Shown here: positions 11,020 through 22,004 of the stretch, piece by piece
How positions within the stretch are numbered: position 1 is the stretch's first letter
Layout of the letters: each line of letters starts with the position of its first letter
From: Centrapalus pauciflorus
Lineage: Eukaryota > Streptophyta > Magnoliopsida > Asterales > Asteraceae
Direction: 5' to 3'
Length of the DNA: 64,000 bases
Assembly: GCA_020465985.1 (NCBI GenBank)
Contig: JAANYP010004425.1
Span: forward strand, 62,865-126,864
Program-made: the position numbers and the translations under genes
The notes under the pieces: model-generated
What the model was told of the DNA's origin: nothing
Databases searched by the model: none
Seen by the model: the letters and a program-made list of their open reading frames with translations, nothing else

Positions 11020-12637
11020 TGATCTTTAAGCGGATTTGGCAAATAAAATCAAAGAAAGAAGAAAGCCTAAGTCATACCAAATACCATTAGCAGTGTACCA
11101 GTCGTAGTTAGTATAGCTAGAAGCTGACCTCGGGGATTAACGAACTCAGGGAACGGGAATAAGGGTCGAGATACCGATACTAGGATTATCACTAATATCT
11201 AGCCATGGATAAGGGATGAGGATGATTATAACCCTAAATACTTAAAACTATACTATCTATCAGACTACTAAAATTATGAACTATAATGCTAAAACAGAAT
11301 AAAATCAGATGAGATAAAAGCAACACTCACTTGGATACGTCTTTTAGGATTAATGGAGTAAAAGGTGTAAAAACACTTAAGATGTTTTTGATCAAAGAGA
11401 AGTAAATTGGAATTAAATCCAACTGTTTAAATCTTTTAAGCTCAACAGTTTGAAACTTTGATGTAAAATCGATTCATGGACATATTTTATTAATTTATGA
11501 AAATCAAGTATGGAGTTCTCCAGTATTCCCCAATTTCTAAAAATCAACAATAAATGTCTTTTACGATTAATTAAGTCAACTAAATCTAGCTTTTAGTGAT
11601 TAAAACTGTCTACACGTCAAGCGCTCGGAAATAACTCTAAATATTCAATTTAGCCGCATAAACATATATCAAGTCTAAGGAAATCAAAGATTAAATTAAT
11701 CCTATAATCACAATGTTGCTAAGAATTAATTTGCATACAATGATTTTCACAATTTATTAACTAGTCACTATCTCATAATCACAACAATGCTAGAAATGGC
11801 AACCAATTAATAAATCACTTAAATTTGATAAAGTTTATAAAAATCAGCATTTATAATCAATAATCATGATGATAATAATGCTAGAAAATCAACTATAATA
11901 CTGATTTTACACATATTAATCGTATAAATTGAAGATACATCAATGAATCAAACACTTTTCAACCAAAACCATCAAATACTCCACTAATCCATGTAAAATG
12001 TAATCAAGCAAGTGCTTAGCTAAACTACTCACTAATCATGTTAAAAACAATAAAATAAACGAGATCTATGCTAAACATCATCATAACAGAAATTAAATCG
12101 GAAAGAGTACGTGTACCAAAAATCGTAAGAAAATCGAGCCAATCTCGCAACCGTAAGCTTGAATCCAACCTTCTACCGAATGCTTGGTAATCTAAGCTAA
12201 AAACCGAAAACTAGCTAACACCTAGCAATCGCACCATAAACTATGTGTAAAAGTTCGTATGAAAAATTGCATAAAAAGAAAACGAAACGGCTGCTTGACT
12301 TTTATATTTTCTTGGCATCGCGGCCGCACTGGGTCCATCGCGGGCGCAATAAGAAGCATGGGCGCGATCCACAGATCGCATGACAGCGCGGTCGCGATGA
12401 GCTGGTCGCGGCCGCGATCAGGGCAGCTGGTCAAAGTCAACAGAATTCCAAGACCGGCTCAGCCCGTAAATTCAACACCTAAGCTCCAGAATCCGTTCTT
12501 TTCAAATTCAGGCAACCATCGAACTGCAAAACACCAAAATAAACAAATCAGGGCCGTATTTGAACAATTCGAGGAAAAAATAACCCAAATCCGAGGCAAA
12601 ATATGACTGAAAAATATGTACAAAATATGTCATAACT
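11020..12637 (-). mobile_element. 5' LTR of element A
   Basis: The inner boundary is set by the PBS: minus strand ...AAAGATCA, two A's, then TGGCGCC. The outer boundary is where the sequence changes into RT coding sequence of element B (ATGTGCATCGATTAC, codons MCIDY). The LTR is about 1.62 kb and starts AGTTATGACATATTTTG, perhaps a decayed TG start. It has a TATA box (minus AAAATATAAAAG, plus 12,300-12,311), with a cluster of CG-rich palindromic motifs just upstream (12,316-12,421). No second copy of this LTR lies in the window, so the 3' LTR cannot be compared. Confidence 0.75.
12300..12425 (-). promoter_or_regulatory. LTR promoter of element A: TATA box and CG-rich palindromes
   Basis: On the minus strand GAAAATATAAAAGTC is a TATA box. 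Just upstream are repeated motifs at plus 12,316 (catcgcggccgcac), 12,338 (catcgcgggcgcaa), 12,387 (agcgcggtcgcgatgag) and 12,405 (ggtcgcggccgcgat). The arrangement matches the env-like promoter at 4,740-4,870, so the motif is a promoter-proximal feature used twice in one element. Confidence 0.5.
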
Positions 12638-13021
12638 GTAATCGATGCACATCCTAAAGGATCCGTCCTTCTTCCTGACAAATAAGACCGGATTTCCCCA
12701 AGGTGAGGAACTTGCTCGGATGAATCCTTATCCAACAGTTCTTGCAGCTGATTGGACAATTTTTGCATTTCTGACCGGTACCAATCGGTAGGGTGCTCGT
12801 CTGACAGGTGCAGCTACAGGCACCAAGTCAATCTGAAATTCTACTTGCCTAGTTGGTGGAAGTCCAGGAAAGTCTTCAGGAAAGACTTTTGGGTAGTCAC
12901 GAACTACCGGGATTTCTTCGAGTCACTTCTCCTTCGACTCTTTTTCCACTAGTTGAACTAATACTGCTTGACAACCTCTTCGAAGGCATTTCAATGTTCT
13001 TAAACCAGGGATGACGTTCAA
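12638..13021 (-). pseudogene. RT N-terminal fragment of chromodomain Ty3 element B, cut by element A
   Basis: On the minus strand this carries the entry into RT of a Tekay-like element: EIPVVRDYPKVFPEDFPGL, QVEFQIDLVP, GFIRASSSPWG, then KKDGSFRMCIDY. It stops inside the DYRELN motif where the LTR of element A begins. The homologous stretches of elements C and E continue uninterrupted (about 19,745 and 27,050). Breaks: in-frame stops at the start (GERKNR then TAG), after ESKEK and near the LQELL segment. The rest of the pol gene of B is not in the window; if element A is nested, it should lie beyond the left edge. Confidence 0.85.
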
Positions 13022-13837
13022 CTAGCGATTCTTTCTTTCTCCTTGGACTGTTAGAACTTTCTTTTTCTTAAGTGGTATTCTAACGACCTTCTTACCACAT
13101 AAGATTCCAGCATGGTTGTCTGACAACCAATCCATACCAATAACTACGTCTAAGCTTCCGAGTTCAATAGGCATCAAGTTTATCTTAAAGGGATGATATG
13201 CTAATTTTAGTGTGCACTCCTTCATTATACTATTTGCTTCAATCAAATTTTCGTCCGCTATTTCTACGCCATAAGCATTTTCTAATGGGGAAAGAGTGGC
13301 ATTCAGTTGTTCACTAAACTTAGCAGATATAAAACTCCTATCAGCCCCAGTATCAAACAACACATAAGCATACATATCATTAAGATGGAATGTACCCGTT
13401 ACTACATTGGGATCTTGACGTGTGTCGCCTGCTCCTAACACAAAGGCTCTCCCTTGAGCTCCATCACCGTTCCTTAACTTTGGACAGTCCTTATAGAAGT
13501 GCCCAGCTATCCCACATTCGAAGCAGCTCCTTTGCGTGCCGTTGTTGCCTCCGTTGGTGTTATACTTACAATCTTGGGTTAGATGACCGAGCTTCTTACA
13601 TTTCCCACAAGGGATTGGACAGGTGCCTATGTGATGGTAGGTGCATCGGTTACATAACGGTTTGTTGCCGATATAGCCCTTCCTTGGCTCAGCTCCGGCG
13701 ACAATAGCTTTGATGGTCTCGGGCTTTTTGGACTGTGAGCCCGAACCATTTCCTGACTTGTCCTCCCATTTCCTTTTGTTTTCTCCTGCTTTGACCTCAT
13801 TCCTTTGGGTCACTTGATCCATCAAGTTATTCGCCAT
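13022..13837 (-). pseudogene. gag C-terminus and protease of element B
   Basis: The open 271-codon stretch starts MANNLMDQVTQRNE in the gag tail. Two CCHC zinc knuckles follow (CGKCKKLGHLTQDC and CFECGIAGHFYKDC). The aspartic protease has the active site VLFDTGADRSFIS and the flap-side IGMDWLSDNHAGIL. The stretch closes at a stop after QGERKNR. It is in the same order and style as elements C and E. The upstream gag part is in a different frame because of a shift near 13,925 (after MVTP), so gag is broken here. Confidence 0.85.
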
Positions 13838-13847
13838 TCGGATGGCG

Positions 13848-14439
13848 CTATGGATTGTGGTGGGGTTTGAGGCAGTGATGTTGCCTTGGATTTGAGGGGC
13901 GAGTCCCCAAATGCAGCGTTCGATCTTCTTGTACTCGGGGGGTCACCATCTGTGGGCATAGTAGGCTTAGTTTATGGAAACGGTTAGTGTACCCAGCGAA
14001 ATCCGTTCCCTTCATAGCAAGATTCCAGAACTCAGACTCCATCTTTTGCAGTTCGTTTCTAGGGCAATACTCATCTGTCATCATTTGTTTCAACTCAGTC
14101 CAGGCGAGTTGGTAAGCCGTGTCAATTCCCACAGATTGAGCATATGAATTCCACCATATCAAAGCGCCATCCTGAAGAGTGTGGGTGGCGAACTTGACCT
14201 TCTCATCCTCAATACAGCCACTAACGTGGAACACAAACTCAAGTTTCTCGAACCAGTGAACGAGTCCGACAGCGCCTTCCGTCCCAATAAAGTATTGAGG
14301 CTTACAACTTAAAAATCCCTTAATACCACACCCTTTCGGGGTTATTGCGATTGGTTTCATAAGTGGCTATAGCTACGGCCACTCGTTGGGCGACCAGTTG
14401 CTCGATCTCGGCGGTGTTCATGGCTCTTTTTGGCGGCAT
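13848..14439 (-). pseudogene. gag N-terminal part of element B
   Basis: The ATG at 14,439 gives MPPKRAMNTAEIEQLVAQR, the same start as elements C and E. About 60 bp are then missing, including the SANGDGGASRTTGG stretch of C and E, with loss of frame. The capsid region continues with GIKGFLSCKPQYFIGTEG, LQDGALIWWNSYAQS and MKGTDFAGYTNRFHKL (Retrotrans_gag family). A second shift near 13,925 moves the reading to the next segment. Capsid function is inferred from the family. Confidence 0.82.
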
Positions 14440-14720
14440 TATCTTAAAGTATAAAGAAAACACCATAGTGTGAGAAGTTGAGTCTTAAAGATTTAAATTT
14501 TTCTTAAGGCACGGTTCTATAATCATCAAACACAGATTCATAAATAACTTGAAATTTTCATTAATTATTCATAATTTCTTGCATCGGGACGGGTTATTAC
14601 CTGAAAATTTTTAAGTCCTACGCTATTACATAATAATTCCTAACATTACAGAGATAGGGGGGTACTAGGTGCGGGAGTGATCGGGGGTCTCTCCTTGCTC
14701 TAATGCATTGGGGTGTTGTG
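14440..14720 (-). other. Shortened leader of element B: no PBS, ORF0 tail only
   Basis: Between gag and LTR L1, only the last codons of the ORF0 seen in element E remain (GETPDHSRT, near 14,665-14,690). The LTR end GGGTGTGACA joins directly to CACAACACCCC. No tRNA-Met-type TATCAGAGCC is present, so the primer-binding site is lost. The junction shares a few bases (GACACA) with the intact sequence, which suggests an illegitimate deletion. Confidence 0.65.
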
Positions 14721-17130
14721 TGTCACACCCCGTTACCCCGGTTGGCAACGAAGCGTGACGTCGCGGAAGCGTAACCATAATCATAACGAACGACCACTAT
14801 ATGGACGCTTTCAAAAATACATCGATATAACTTGAAATATAGAAATGTTCTACATAATCAACATAAGGTGTAAGTAGTTCGCAAGATACAGAGATTTAAA
14901 TACAAATTAAATTAACCAAAATAATGCAAATAAATCTCCGATGGTTTGAAAATGCATGCGACTCCAAAAGTAGGGAAGCTTGAAAATATTTCCGATGCGG
15001 TGCACTTGCCTTAATTTCCTGAAAATACACGCTAAAATACGTCAACAAAATTGTTGGTGAGCTCATAGGTTTACACGTAAATCTGACTTGTATGGACAAC
15101 AACAGTTGAGTTTGAATTTATAAAATCATAAATTCTATGTTATGCATTACATATAAACCATCATGCAACCGAAGCTTAAATAAATGAGTTTGACCTGTGC
15201 AGTATCCTCCTAGGTAATACCGTGTGTTGAATATATATGCATTCCGCCGTTAGCCGATTAAGAATAACCCGAATGGGGGACATGACTCCCGATAGATCTA
15301 TGCACAATATATTCGCGTTTACAAATAAATGCAATTAACAGTTCATGCTTTGAGGGCTGATGGAACCACATGTTTAATACATAATAGAAATGAAGTTGTT
15401 TCCATGTCCATATGAAAACGTAGCATGTATTTCTACCTCAAAACATAACAGTGTGAAAATAGGGGCTATGAAGACTCACCGAGAGTGTGATGGCAAAATG
15501 TGTGCATAAGATGCAAGTTTACGTTCTTTGATGAGTGATGCACCGGATGTGTTTAATCGAGTCCTAAATGATAATAGGGACTTAATAACTCTCATATATG
15601 ATAATATGTATATATATAGGTTTTTATGTCTTAATTCACCCAACATTACAATTTATAAATAAAACTCACCTAAAACGTCAGGTTTATATATATATATATA
15701 TAATTTTCCAGCTTTTCGAAGGTTTTTCGGCCTACTTTGAGGTTGTTTTTGACCAAGCTCCAAAATGATTTAGGCTTTGGTTTTCGTGGACACTAAACTA
15801 CTATATACAAAGAATTTTTAAAGTCAAGAACGGTCATTTTTCAAGATGTTTAGGTTAGGGGAAAAGCTTGTTGAAAACCCTATGTTGGCCATTTTTGAGC
15901 TGTCAAACTTTCGGGTTCCCAAATAATATCTGGGGGTTCTAAACCCCATAATAAATTTTTAAAAACTTCCAGATTTTTAGTTAAGACATAGATCTAACTT
16001 TTGAGACAAGAATCAACTCATTTTGTTAAGTTATGATTTAGTTATGATTTTTCAAAGTCGATGCAACGTTTCTGCCGAAATTCCGTAGTTCATAAACTTG
16101 AAATAACTAGTGATTCTTGTTGTTTATTCAAAGACTACTTATATAAAAGTTATAAAACATAAATATATCACTTATTTTTCATAATATTTACACTTTCATG
16201 ATGTGTTTATATATTTATAATCACATTTGAAGAAAACAACTTAAAAACAAAAACTAGTGACTTATAAACTTAAGTTTTTATGAAACTTGTTGTTGTTGGT
16301 GATTATATATATTATGCAAGACTTATATAAACATAAATATAAGATGACATAAGTTAGTATTTACTTACTTTGAAGTATTAGAAAGATGCGAACTAGTAGA
16401 AGTTGGATCTTGAATTGATGCACCAAGAAGACTTGAAGAACACTTTGAAAAAAAATGATGTGTGCACTATGTGTGTGTGTGTGTGGCCCGATTATAGAGG
16501 GAGAAGAAGAGAGATTTTCTTTGCAAGGTGTGGTAATAAATGGGAGTTTGATATCCTATTTATAGAAGAGTTAGAGTCTTGCACTTGATGAGGAGGTGTG
16601 GGAGGTGGAGTGAAGATCTTGCAAAGTGATGTGCAAAAAGATGGAGATGTTTGATGGTGATGGAGCATGACATTTCTAATAAAAAAAATGGAAGTCAAGA
16701 CCTATGATGGTACCCCCTAGGGGCCGGCCATCATATGGTATTTTTAATGTATTTTTTTTGTTTTTGTATAAATGTATTTAGAATGTATTCTTGTAGTTCC
16801 CTTTTCTTGTAAATTCATAAATACATTTGGATGCATTGTTTTAGTCTTGCATGATTAATGTTAAGTAATTGTATTAGTGTATGATTAGTGTCACTAATCA
16901 AAATTTAATTATGTACTTAGTTGAATTAATCCTTCATATCGTAAATCGATCGGATTAATTGATTTCCCGATTCATCGCACCGATGAATTTGATTCTAATT
17001 GAGTTGAATTTCCTTATGAACATTGTTAATCACTTTGATTAATTGCTACTGACCATTGATTAGGTTATAATTGGCTATTAAATACTGATTAGGTCATAGT
17101 TGCTAACCAGGTTTAATGTCGGATGTTACA
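14721..17130 (-). mobile_element. LTR L1, shared by elements B (5') and C (3')
   Basis: On the plus strand it starts TGTCACACCCCGTTACCC and ends GGATGTTACA. On the minus strand it is therefore TGTAACATCC...GGGTGTGACA, 2,410 bp. It is bordered at 17,131 by a PPT (minus AACAGGGGGAGAC) of element C, and at its other end it touches the leader of element B. Homologous LTRs lie at 22,005-24,471 (L2) and 30,028-30,427 (L3). Inside are a TATA box (minus TTCTATAAATAGG, plus 16,555-16,567), a donor-like GTAAGTAAATAC at 16,368, and a short (TA)n near 15,690. Confidence 0.9.
16555..16567 (-). promoter_or_regulatory. TATA box of LTR L1
   Basis: On the minus strand TTCTATAAATAGG. It is conserved in LTR L2 as CTATAAATAGAG (plus 23,898-23,911). 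About 190 bases downstream both LTRs carry GTAAGTAAATAC, a consensus-like 5' splice site, so the LTR transcript may be spliced. Confidence 0.55.
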
Positions 17131-17145
17131 GTCTCCCCCTGTTAA
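17131..17145 (-). promoter_or_regulatory. Polypurine tract of element C
   Basis: On the minus strand TTAACAGGGGGAGAC directly precedes the 3' LTR start TGTAACATCC. The same sequence borders LTR L2 at 24,472-24,486 for element E. This is the plus-strand primer of reverse transcription. Confidence 0.75.
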
Positions 17146-17163
17146 GGGAATTTCGTCCCGAAA

Positions 17164-18642
17164 TTAGCTCGTGTTCTTCATTGCTTGAGTATTTGAGAAC
17201 AGATGAGGGTATTTTTCCAAAAACTGATCTTCGCGTTCCCATGTAAACTCAACACCTCGCCTAGAGTTCCATCTGACTTTTATTATCGGTATCCGGCTGT
17301 GCTTTAGTTTCTCGACTTCTCGGTCCATTATTTCCATGGGTTGTTCAATGAAGTTCAACTTGTCATCTAGCTCCAGCTCGTCCATGGGTATAACGAGTGT
17401 TTCATCAGCCAGGCACTTCTTAAGGTTGGATACGTGGAAGGTATTATGAACATTACTAAGCTCTGGGGGCAGATCGAGTCGGTTGGCTACCGGGCCAATT
17501 CTTTTGGTGATCTTGAATGGTCCGATATAACGAGGATTGAGTTTTCCTCATTTCCCAAAACAGATTACGCCTTTCCAATGCGAGACTTTCAACGTTACTT
17601 GATCTCCCTCTTGAAATTCAAAATCCTTCCGTCGAACATCTGCATAGCTTTTCTGTCGATCCCGCGCGATCTTTAATCGGTTCCTAATCTGGACTATCTT
17701 TTCTGTAGTCTCCTGGATGATCTCGGGTCCAGTGATCTGGCTATCTCCTACCTCAGCCCAACAAAGGGGTGACTGACACTTTCGCTCATGAAATGTCTCG
17801 AACGGAGCAGTCTTAATACTCGAGTGATAGTTGTTGTTATAGGAAAACTCAACTAATGGCAGGTGTCTGTCCCAACTTTTGCCAAAGTCGATAACACATG
17901 CCCTTAGTATGTCTTCCAAGGTCTGAATCGTCCTTTCACTCTGACCATCCGTCTGCGGGTGATAGGTTGTGCTCATGTCTAAGCGTGTACCCAACGCCTC
18001 TTGCAATGATTGCCAAGATCTTGATGTGAACCGGCTGTCGCTATCTGATATAATTGATACAAGTACTCCATGCCTTAAGACGACTTCTTTAAGATAGATT
18101 CGTGTTAACTTATCCATCTTATCAGTCTCCTTGATTGGCAAGAAGTGTGCAGTCTTTGTAAGTCGATCCACAATCACCAAAATGGTGTCATAACCTCCAG
18201 AAGTCTTTGGCAACTTGGTGATGAATTCCATGGTGATATTCTCCCACTTCCACTGGGGTATTTCTGGTTGAACCAAAAATCCTGATGGTTTCTGGTGTTC
18301 AGCCTTAACTTTCAAACACGTTAAGTACTTGATGACATATGTAGCAATGTCAGCTTTCATGTTTGGCCACCAGTACATTCCCTTCAAGTCGTGATACATC
18401 TTATCTGACCCTGGGTGAATAGCATATCTTGTTTTATGCCCTTCATCCATGACCAGCTTCCTCAATCCTCCGAATTTTGGTAGCCAAATTCTGCCCATGA
18501 AGTACCGACATCCATCTGACTTGATTTCAAACTGCTTATCCATTCCTCTCAAGGCCTCATCCAGCAGATTTCCCTTCTTGACTGCTTCCTCTTGTGCCTT
18601 GCGGACTTGAGAATTTAGGTTTGACTGTATAGTCATGACCAA
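17164..18642 (-). pseudogene. Integrase with chromodomain-like C-terminus (element C)
   Basis: The zinc module HKTRYAIHPGSDKMYH...YLTCLKVK has lost its first Cys (Tyr in YLTC; Cys in element E). The core has MEFITKLPKTSGGYD, ISDSDSRFTS (Arg of SDRD changed to Ser) and GQSERTIQTLED. A C-terminal KLNPRYIGPFKITKRIG segment precedes the chromodomain: EIMDREVEKLKHSRIPIIKVRW then EFTWEREDQF and KYPHLF, placing it in the Tekay-like chromovirus group. A single TGA near 17,545 (after GVICFGK, replacing Arg) breaks an otherwise open frame. The stop is at 17,164. Chromodomains in this family direct insertion to certain chromatin types. Confidence 0.87.
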
Positions 18643-19137
18643 AGCTCGTACCCTTAAGGGTTTAACCCGTTCCTTCCGACTTAAAGCATTGGTTACTACA
18701 TTTGCCTTACCCGGATGATAACGGATCTCACAGTCATAATCGCTAAGCAGCTCAACCCAGCGTCGCTGCCTCATGTTTAATTCTTTCTGGTTTAGAATAT
18801 GCTCAAGGCTCTTGTGATCTGTAAACACCGTGCACTTCGTACCATACAGGTAGTGCCTCCATATCTTGAGAGCAAACACCACAGCTCCAACCTCCAAATC
18901 GTGAGTCGTGTAGTTCACCTCATGAACCTTAAATTGTCGCGATGCATAAGCGATAACCTTGTCTCTTTGCATTAACACACAACCTAATCCATTGTGTGAG
19001 GCATCGCAGTAAACAACAAAATCTTCTGTTCCTTCCGGTAGGTACAGAATAGGTGCACTACACAATCTTTGCTTCAACAGTCGGAATGTCGTTTCCTGAT
19101 CTTCACCCCAGTTGTACTTTATGTCCTTTCGAGTCAA
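18643..19137 (-). pseudogene. RNase H domain of element C
   Basis: The frame is open and continuous with integrase. Motifs: FVVYCDASHNGLGCVLMQ, NYTTHDLEVGAVVFALK (Glu present), TVFTDHKSLEHIL and KANVVTNALSRKE, where the last Asp of the usual ADALSR is changed to Asn. With that residue lost, activity is doubtful. The linker ETTFRLLKQRLCSAPILYL joins it to RT. Confidence 0.82.
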
Positions 19138-20109
19138 TTCCGTTAAAGAACCAGCTATCTACGAGAAGTTTTCTATGAATCGCCTATAATAATCGGCAAG
19201 ACCTAAGAACTGACGGATTTCAGTGGGGGTCCTAGGAGTTTCCCAGTTCTTAATGGCCTCGATTTTTGATGGGTCTACCTGAATTCATTGCCTATTGATC
19301 ACATGTCCTAGAAATTTGACTTCTCGTAGCCAAACTTCAAACTTAGAGAATTTGGCGTACAATTGTTCTTTCTCTAGAAGCTCCAAAATCAATTTTAGAT
19401 GCTGCTCATGCTCCTCCTTATTTCTGGAATAGATAAGGATATCGTCTATGAACACTATTACAAATTTGTCCAAATACGGTTTACACACTCGATTCATAAG
19501 GTCCATGAATACAGCTGGCGCGTTGGTCAAACCGAATGGCATCACCTGAAATTCGTAATGTCCATAACGAGTTCTGAACGCTGTCTTGGGTATATCTTCT
19601 TCCCGAACCTTCACTATATGATAACCGGATCACATATCAATCATAGAGTAAAAACTAGATCCTTGGAGTTGATCGAATAAGTCGTCGATTCTGGAGAGAG
19701 GGTACCGGTTTTTTATCGTTAACTTGTTCAGCTCTCGATAATCGATGCACATCCTAAAGGATCTGTCCTTCTTCTTGACAAACAATACCGGAGCTCCCCA
19801 AGGTGAGGAACTTGGTCGGATGAATCCTTTCTCCAACAGTTCTTGCAACTGATTGGATAATTCTTGCATCACTGACGGTGCCAATCGGTAGGGTGCTTGT
19901 GCGACAGGTGCAGCTCCAGGCACCAAGTCAATCTGAAATTCTACTTGCCTAATTGGTGGAAGTCCATGCAAGTCTTCAGGAAAGACTTTTGGGTAGTCAC
20001 GAACTACCGGAATCTCTTCGAGTCGCTTCTCCTTCGACTCCTTTTCCACTAGCTGAACCAACACTGCTTGACAACCTATTCGAAGGCATTTCAGCGTTCT
20101 TAGACCAAA
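19138..20109 (-). pseudogene. Reverse transcriptase of element C
   Basis: Starts after protease with VVRDYPKVFPEDLHGLPP. It carries RMCIDYRELNKLTIKNRYPL, the VMPFGLTNAP motif and the catalytic VFIDDILIYSRNKEEH. It is interrupted by a TGA near 19,630 (Arg of DLRSGYH), a TGA near 19,283 (Gly after NRQ) and a TAG near 19,158 (Lys in NFSK). There are no frameshifts, so all damage to this RT is point nonsense change. Confidence 0.87.
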
Positions 20110-20559
20110 GATGACGTTCAACTGGCGATTCTTTCTTTCTCCTTGGACTGTGAGGACTTTCTTTTTCTTAAGTGGTATTCTTACAACTTTCTTACCACAT
20201 AAGATTTCGGCATGGTTGTCTGACAACCAATCCATACCAATAACTACATCGAAGCTTCCGAGTTCAATAGGCATCAAGTTTATCTTAAAGGAATGATCTG
20301 CCAATTTTAGTGTGCACTGCTTAATTATGCTATTTGCTTTAATCAATTTCCCGTCCGCTAATTCTACGGCATAAGCATTTACTAATGGGGAAAGAGTGGC
20401 ATTCAGTTGTTCACTAAACTTAGCAAATATAAAACTTCTATCAGCCCCAGTATCAAATAGCACATAAGCATACATATCATTAAGAATAAATGTACCCGTC
20501 AGTACGTTGGGATCCTGACGAGCGTCGCCTGCTCCCAATACAAAGGCTCTTCCTTGAGC
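20110..20559 (-). pseudogene. Aspartic protease of element C
   Basis: Active site AYVLFDTGADRSFIFAK, then FDVVIGMDWLSDNHAEILCG. It is open and in frame with the RT start. It cleaves the gag-pol polyprotein in intact elements. The neighbouring stops in gag and RT mean this copy is dead as a unit. Confidence 0.85.
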
Positions 20560-21591
20560 TCCACCATTGTTCCTTTTCTTGGGGCAGTCTTTCTTAAAAT
20601 GCACAATGTTCCCACATTCGAAGTAGCTCCTTTGCGTGCCGTTGCTGCCTCCGTTGGCGTTGAACCTACAGTCTTGGGTCAGGTGACCAAGCTTCTAACA
20701 CTTCCCGCAAGGGGTTGGGCAGGGACCTGCATGATGGTAGGTGCATTGGTTACACCAGGGTTTAGTGTCGGTATAGCCCTTTTTAGACTCAGTTCCGGCA
20801 ACAAAGGCTTTGATGGTTTCGGGCCTTTTGGTCTGTGACCCCGAACCTTTCCCTGATCTATCTTCCCACTTCTTCTTGTTCTCCCCAGTTTTGGTCTCGT
20901 TCCTTCGGGCCACTTGGTCCATCAAATTATTCGCCATTCGAATGGCGCTCTGGATAGTAGTTGGGTTGGATGCGGTAACATTTCCTTGGATATGGGAGAC
21001 GAGTCCCCAAATGTAGCGCTCAATTTTCTTGTATTCCGGAGTGACCATCTGTGGGCACAGCAGACTCAACTCATGAAAACGATTGGTGTACCCTGCTACA
21101 TCCGTTCCTTTCATAGCCAGATTTCAGAACTCTGACTCCATCTTTTGTAGTTTGTTCCTAGGACAGTACTCATCTGTCATCATCTGCTTCAACTCCGTCC
21201 AAGCGAGTTGGTAAGCTGTATCAATTCCCACTGATTGCGCATAAGAATTCCACCATGTCAATGCGCCATCTTGAAGAGTGTGGGTGGCGAACTTAACCTT
21301 CTCATCCTTGATGCAACCACTGACGCGAAACACAGACTCCACTTTCTCGAACCAATGAACTAGCCCGACAGCACCTTCTGTTCCGTTGAAGTATCGAGCC
21401 TTACAGCTTAAAAATCCTTTGATTCCACACCCCTTCTGGGTTGAATCAGATCCTCCCGTGGTGCGACTAGCACCTCCGTCACCGTTTGCGGTGCTGTTTC
21501 TGTTGGTTTCATAGGTGACTATAACTGCTGCCACTCGTTGTGCGACCAGTTGTTCGATATCAGCGGTGTTCATAGCTCTCTTTGGCGGCAT
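20560..21591 (-). pseudogene. gag of element C
   Basis: The ATG at 21,591 starts MPPKRAMNTADIEQLVAQRV; an upstream ATG at 21,618 (MLFSLNFKI) is less likely because B and E share the later one. Capsid segments are GFLSCKARYFNGTEGAVGLV and TWWNSYAQSVGIDTAYQLAW. A TGA at about 21,124 replaces the Trp of EFWNL, and a TAG at about 20,695 replaces a Lys inside the first zinc knuckle (CGKC, stop, KLGHLT). The second knuckle (YFECGNIVHFKKDC) has lost its first Cys. The reading frame otherwise runs into protease, as in a single gag-pol. Confidence 0.85.
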
Positions 21592-22004
21592 TATCTTAAA
21601 GTTTAAAGAAAAGAGCATAATGTAAGAAGTTGAGTCTTAAAGATTTAAATTTTTCTTAGGGCGCAGTTCTATAATCGTCAAACACAGATTCATAAATAAC
21701 TTGCAATTTTCATTAATCATTCATAATTTTCTTACATTGGGGCGGGTTATTACCCGAAAATTTTAAGTCCTACAGTATTATATAATAATTATCTAAACAT
21801 CACAAAAATATAGGAGGGAGGTACTAGGTGCGGGAGTGATCGGGGGTCTCTCCCTTTTCCAAAGCATTGAAGCGTTGTGTCAGCTCCTCATTACGGGCCT
21901 CGCTCTCGGCTAATCGTTGTCGAAGCTCATCTAGTCCGTCTGGCTGGTACACTGTAATATGATTAATCGGATGGTAAATATAAATGAGGATCGTACTAAA
22001 ATAT
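21592..22004 (-). other. Shortened leader of element C: ORF0 C-terminal remnant, no PBS
   Basis: On the minus strand the last 36 or so codons of ORF0 remain (LDELRQRLAESEARNEELTQ, then GETPDHSRT). Between these and LTR L2 are about 60 bp with no TATCAGAGCC primer site. The sequence just before the remnant (TTAATCATATTACAG) resembles a splice acceptor. Confidence 0.6.
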
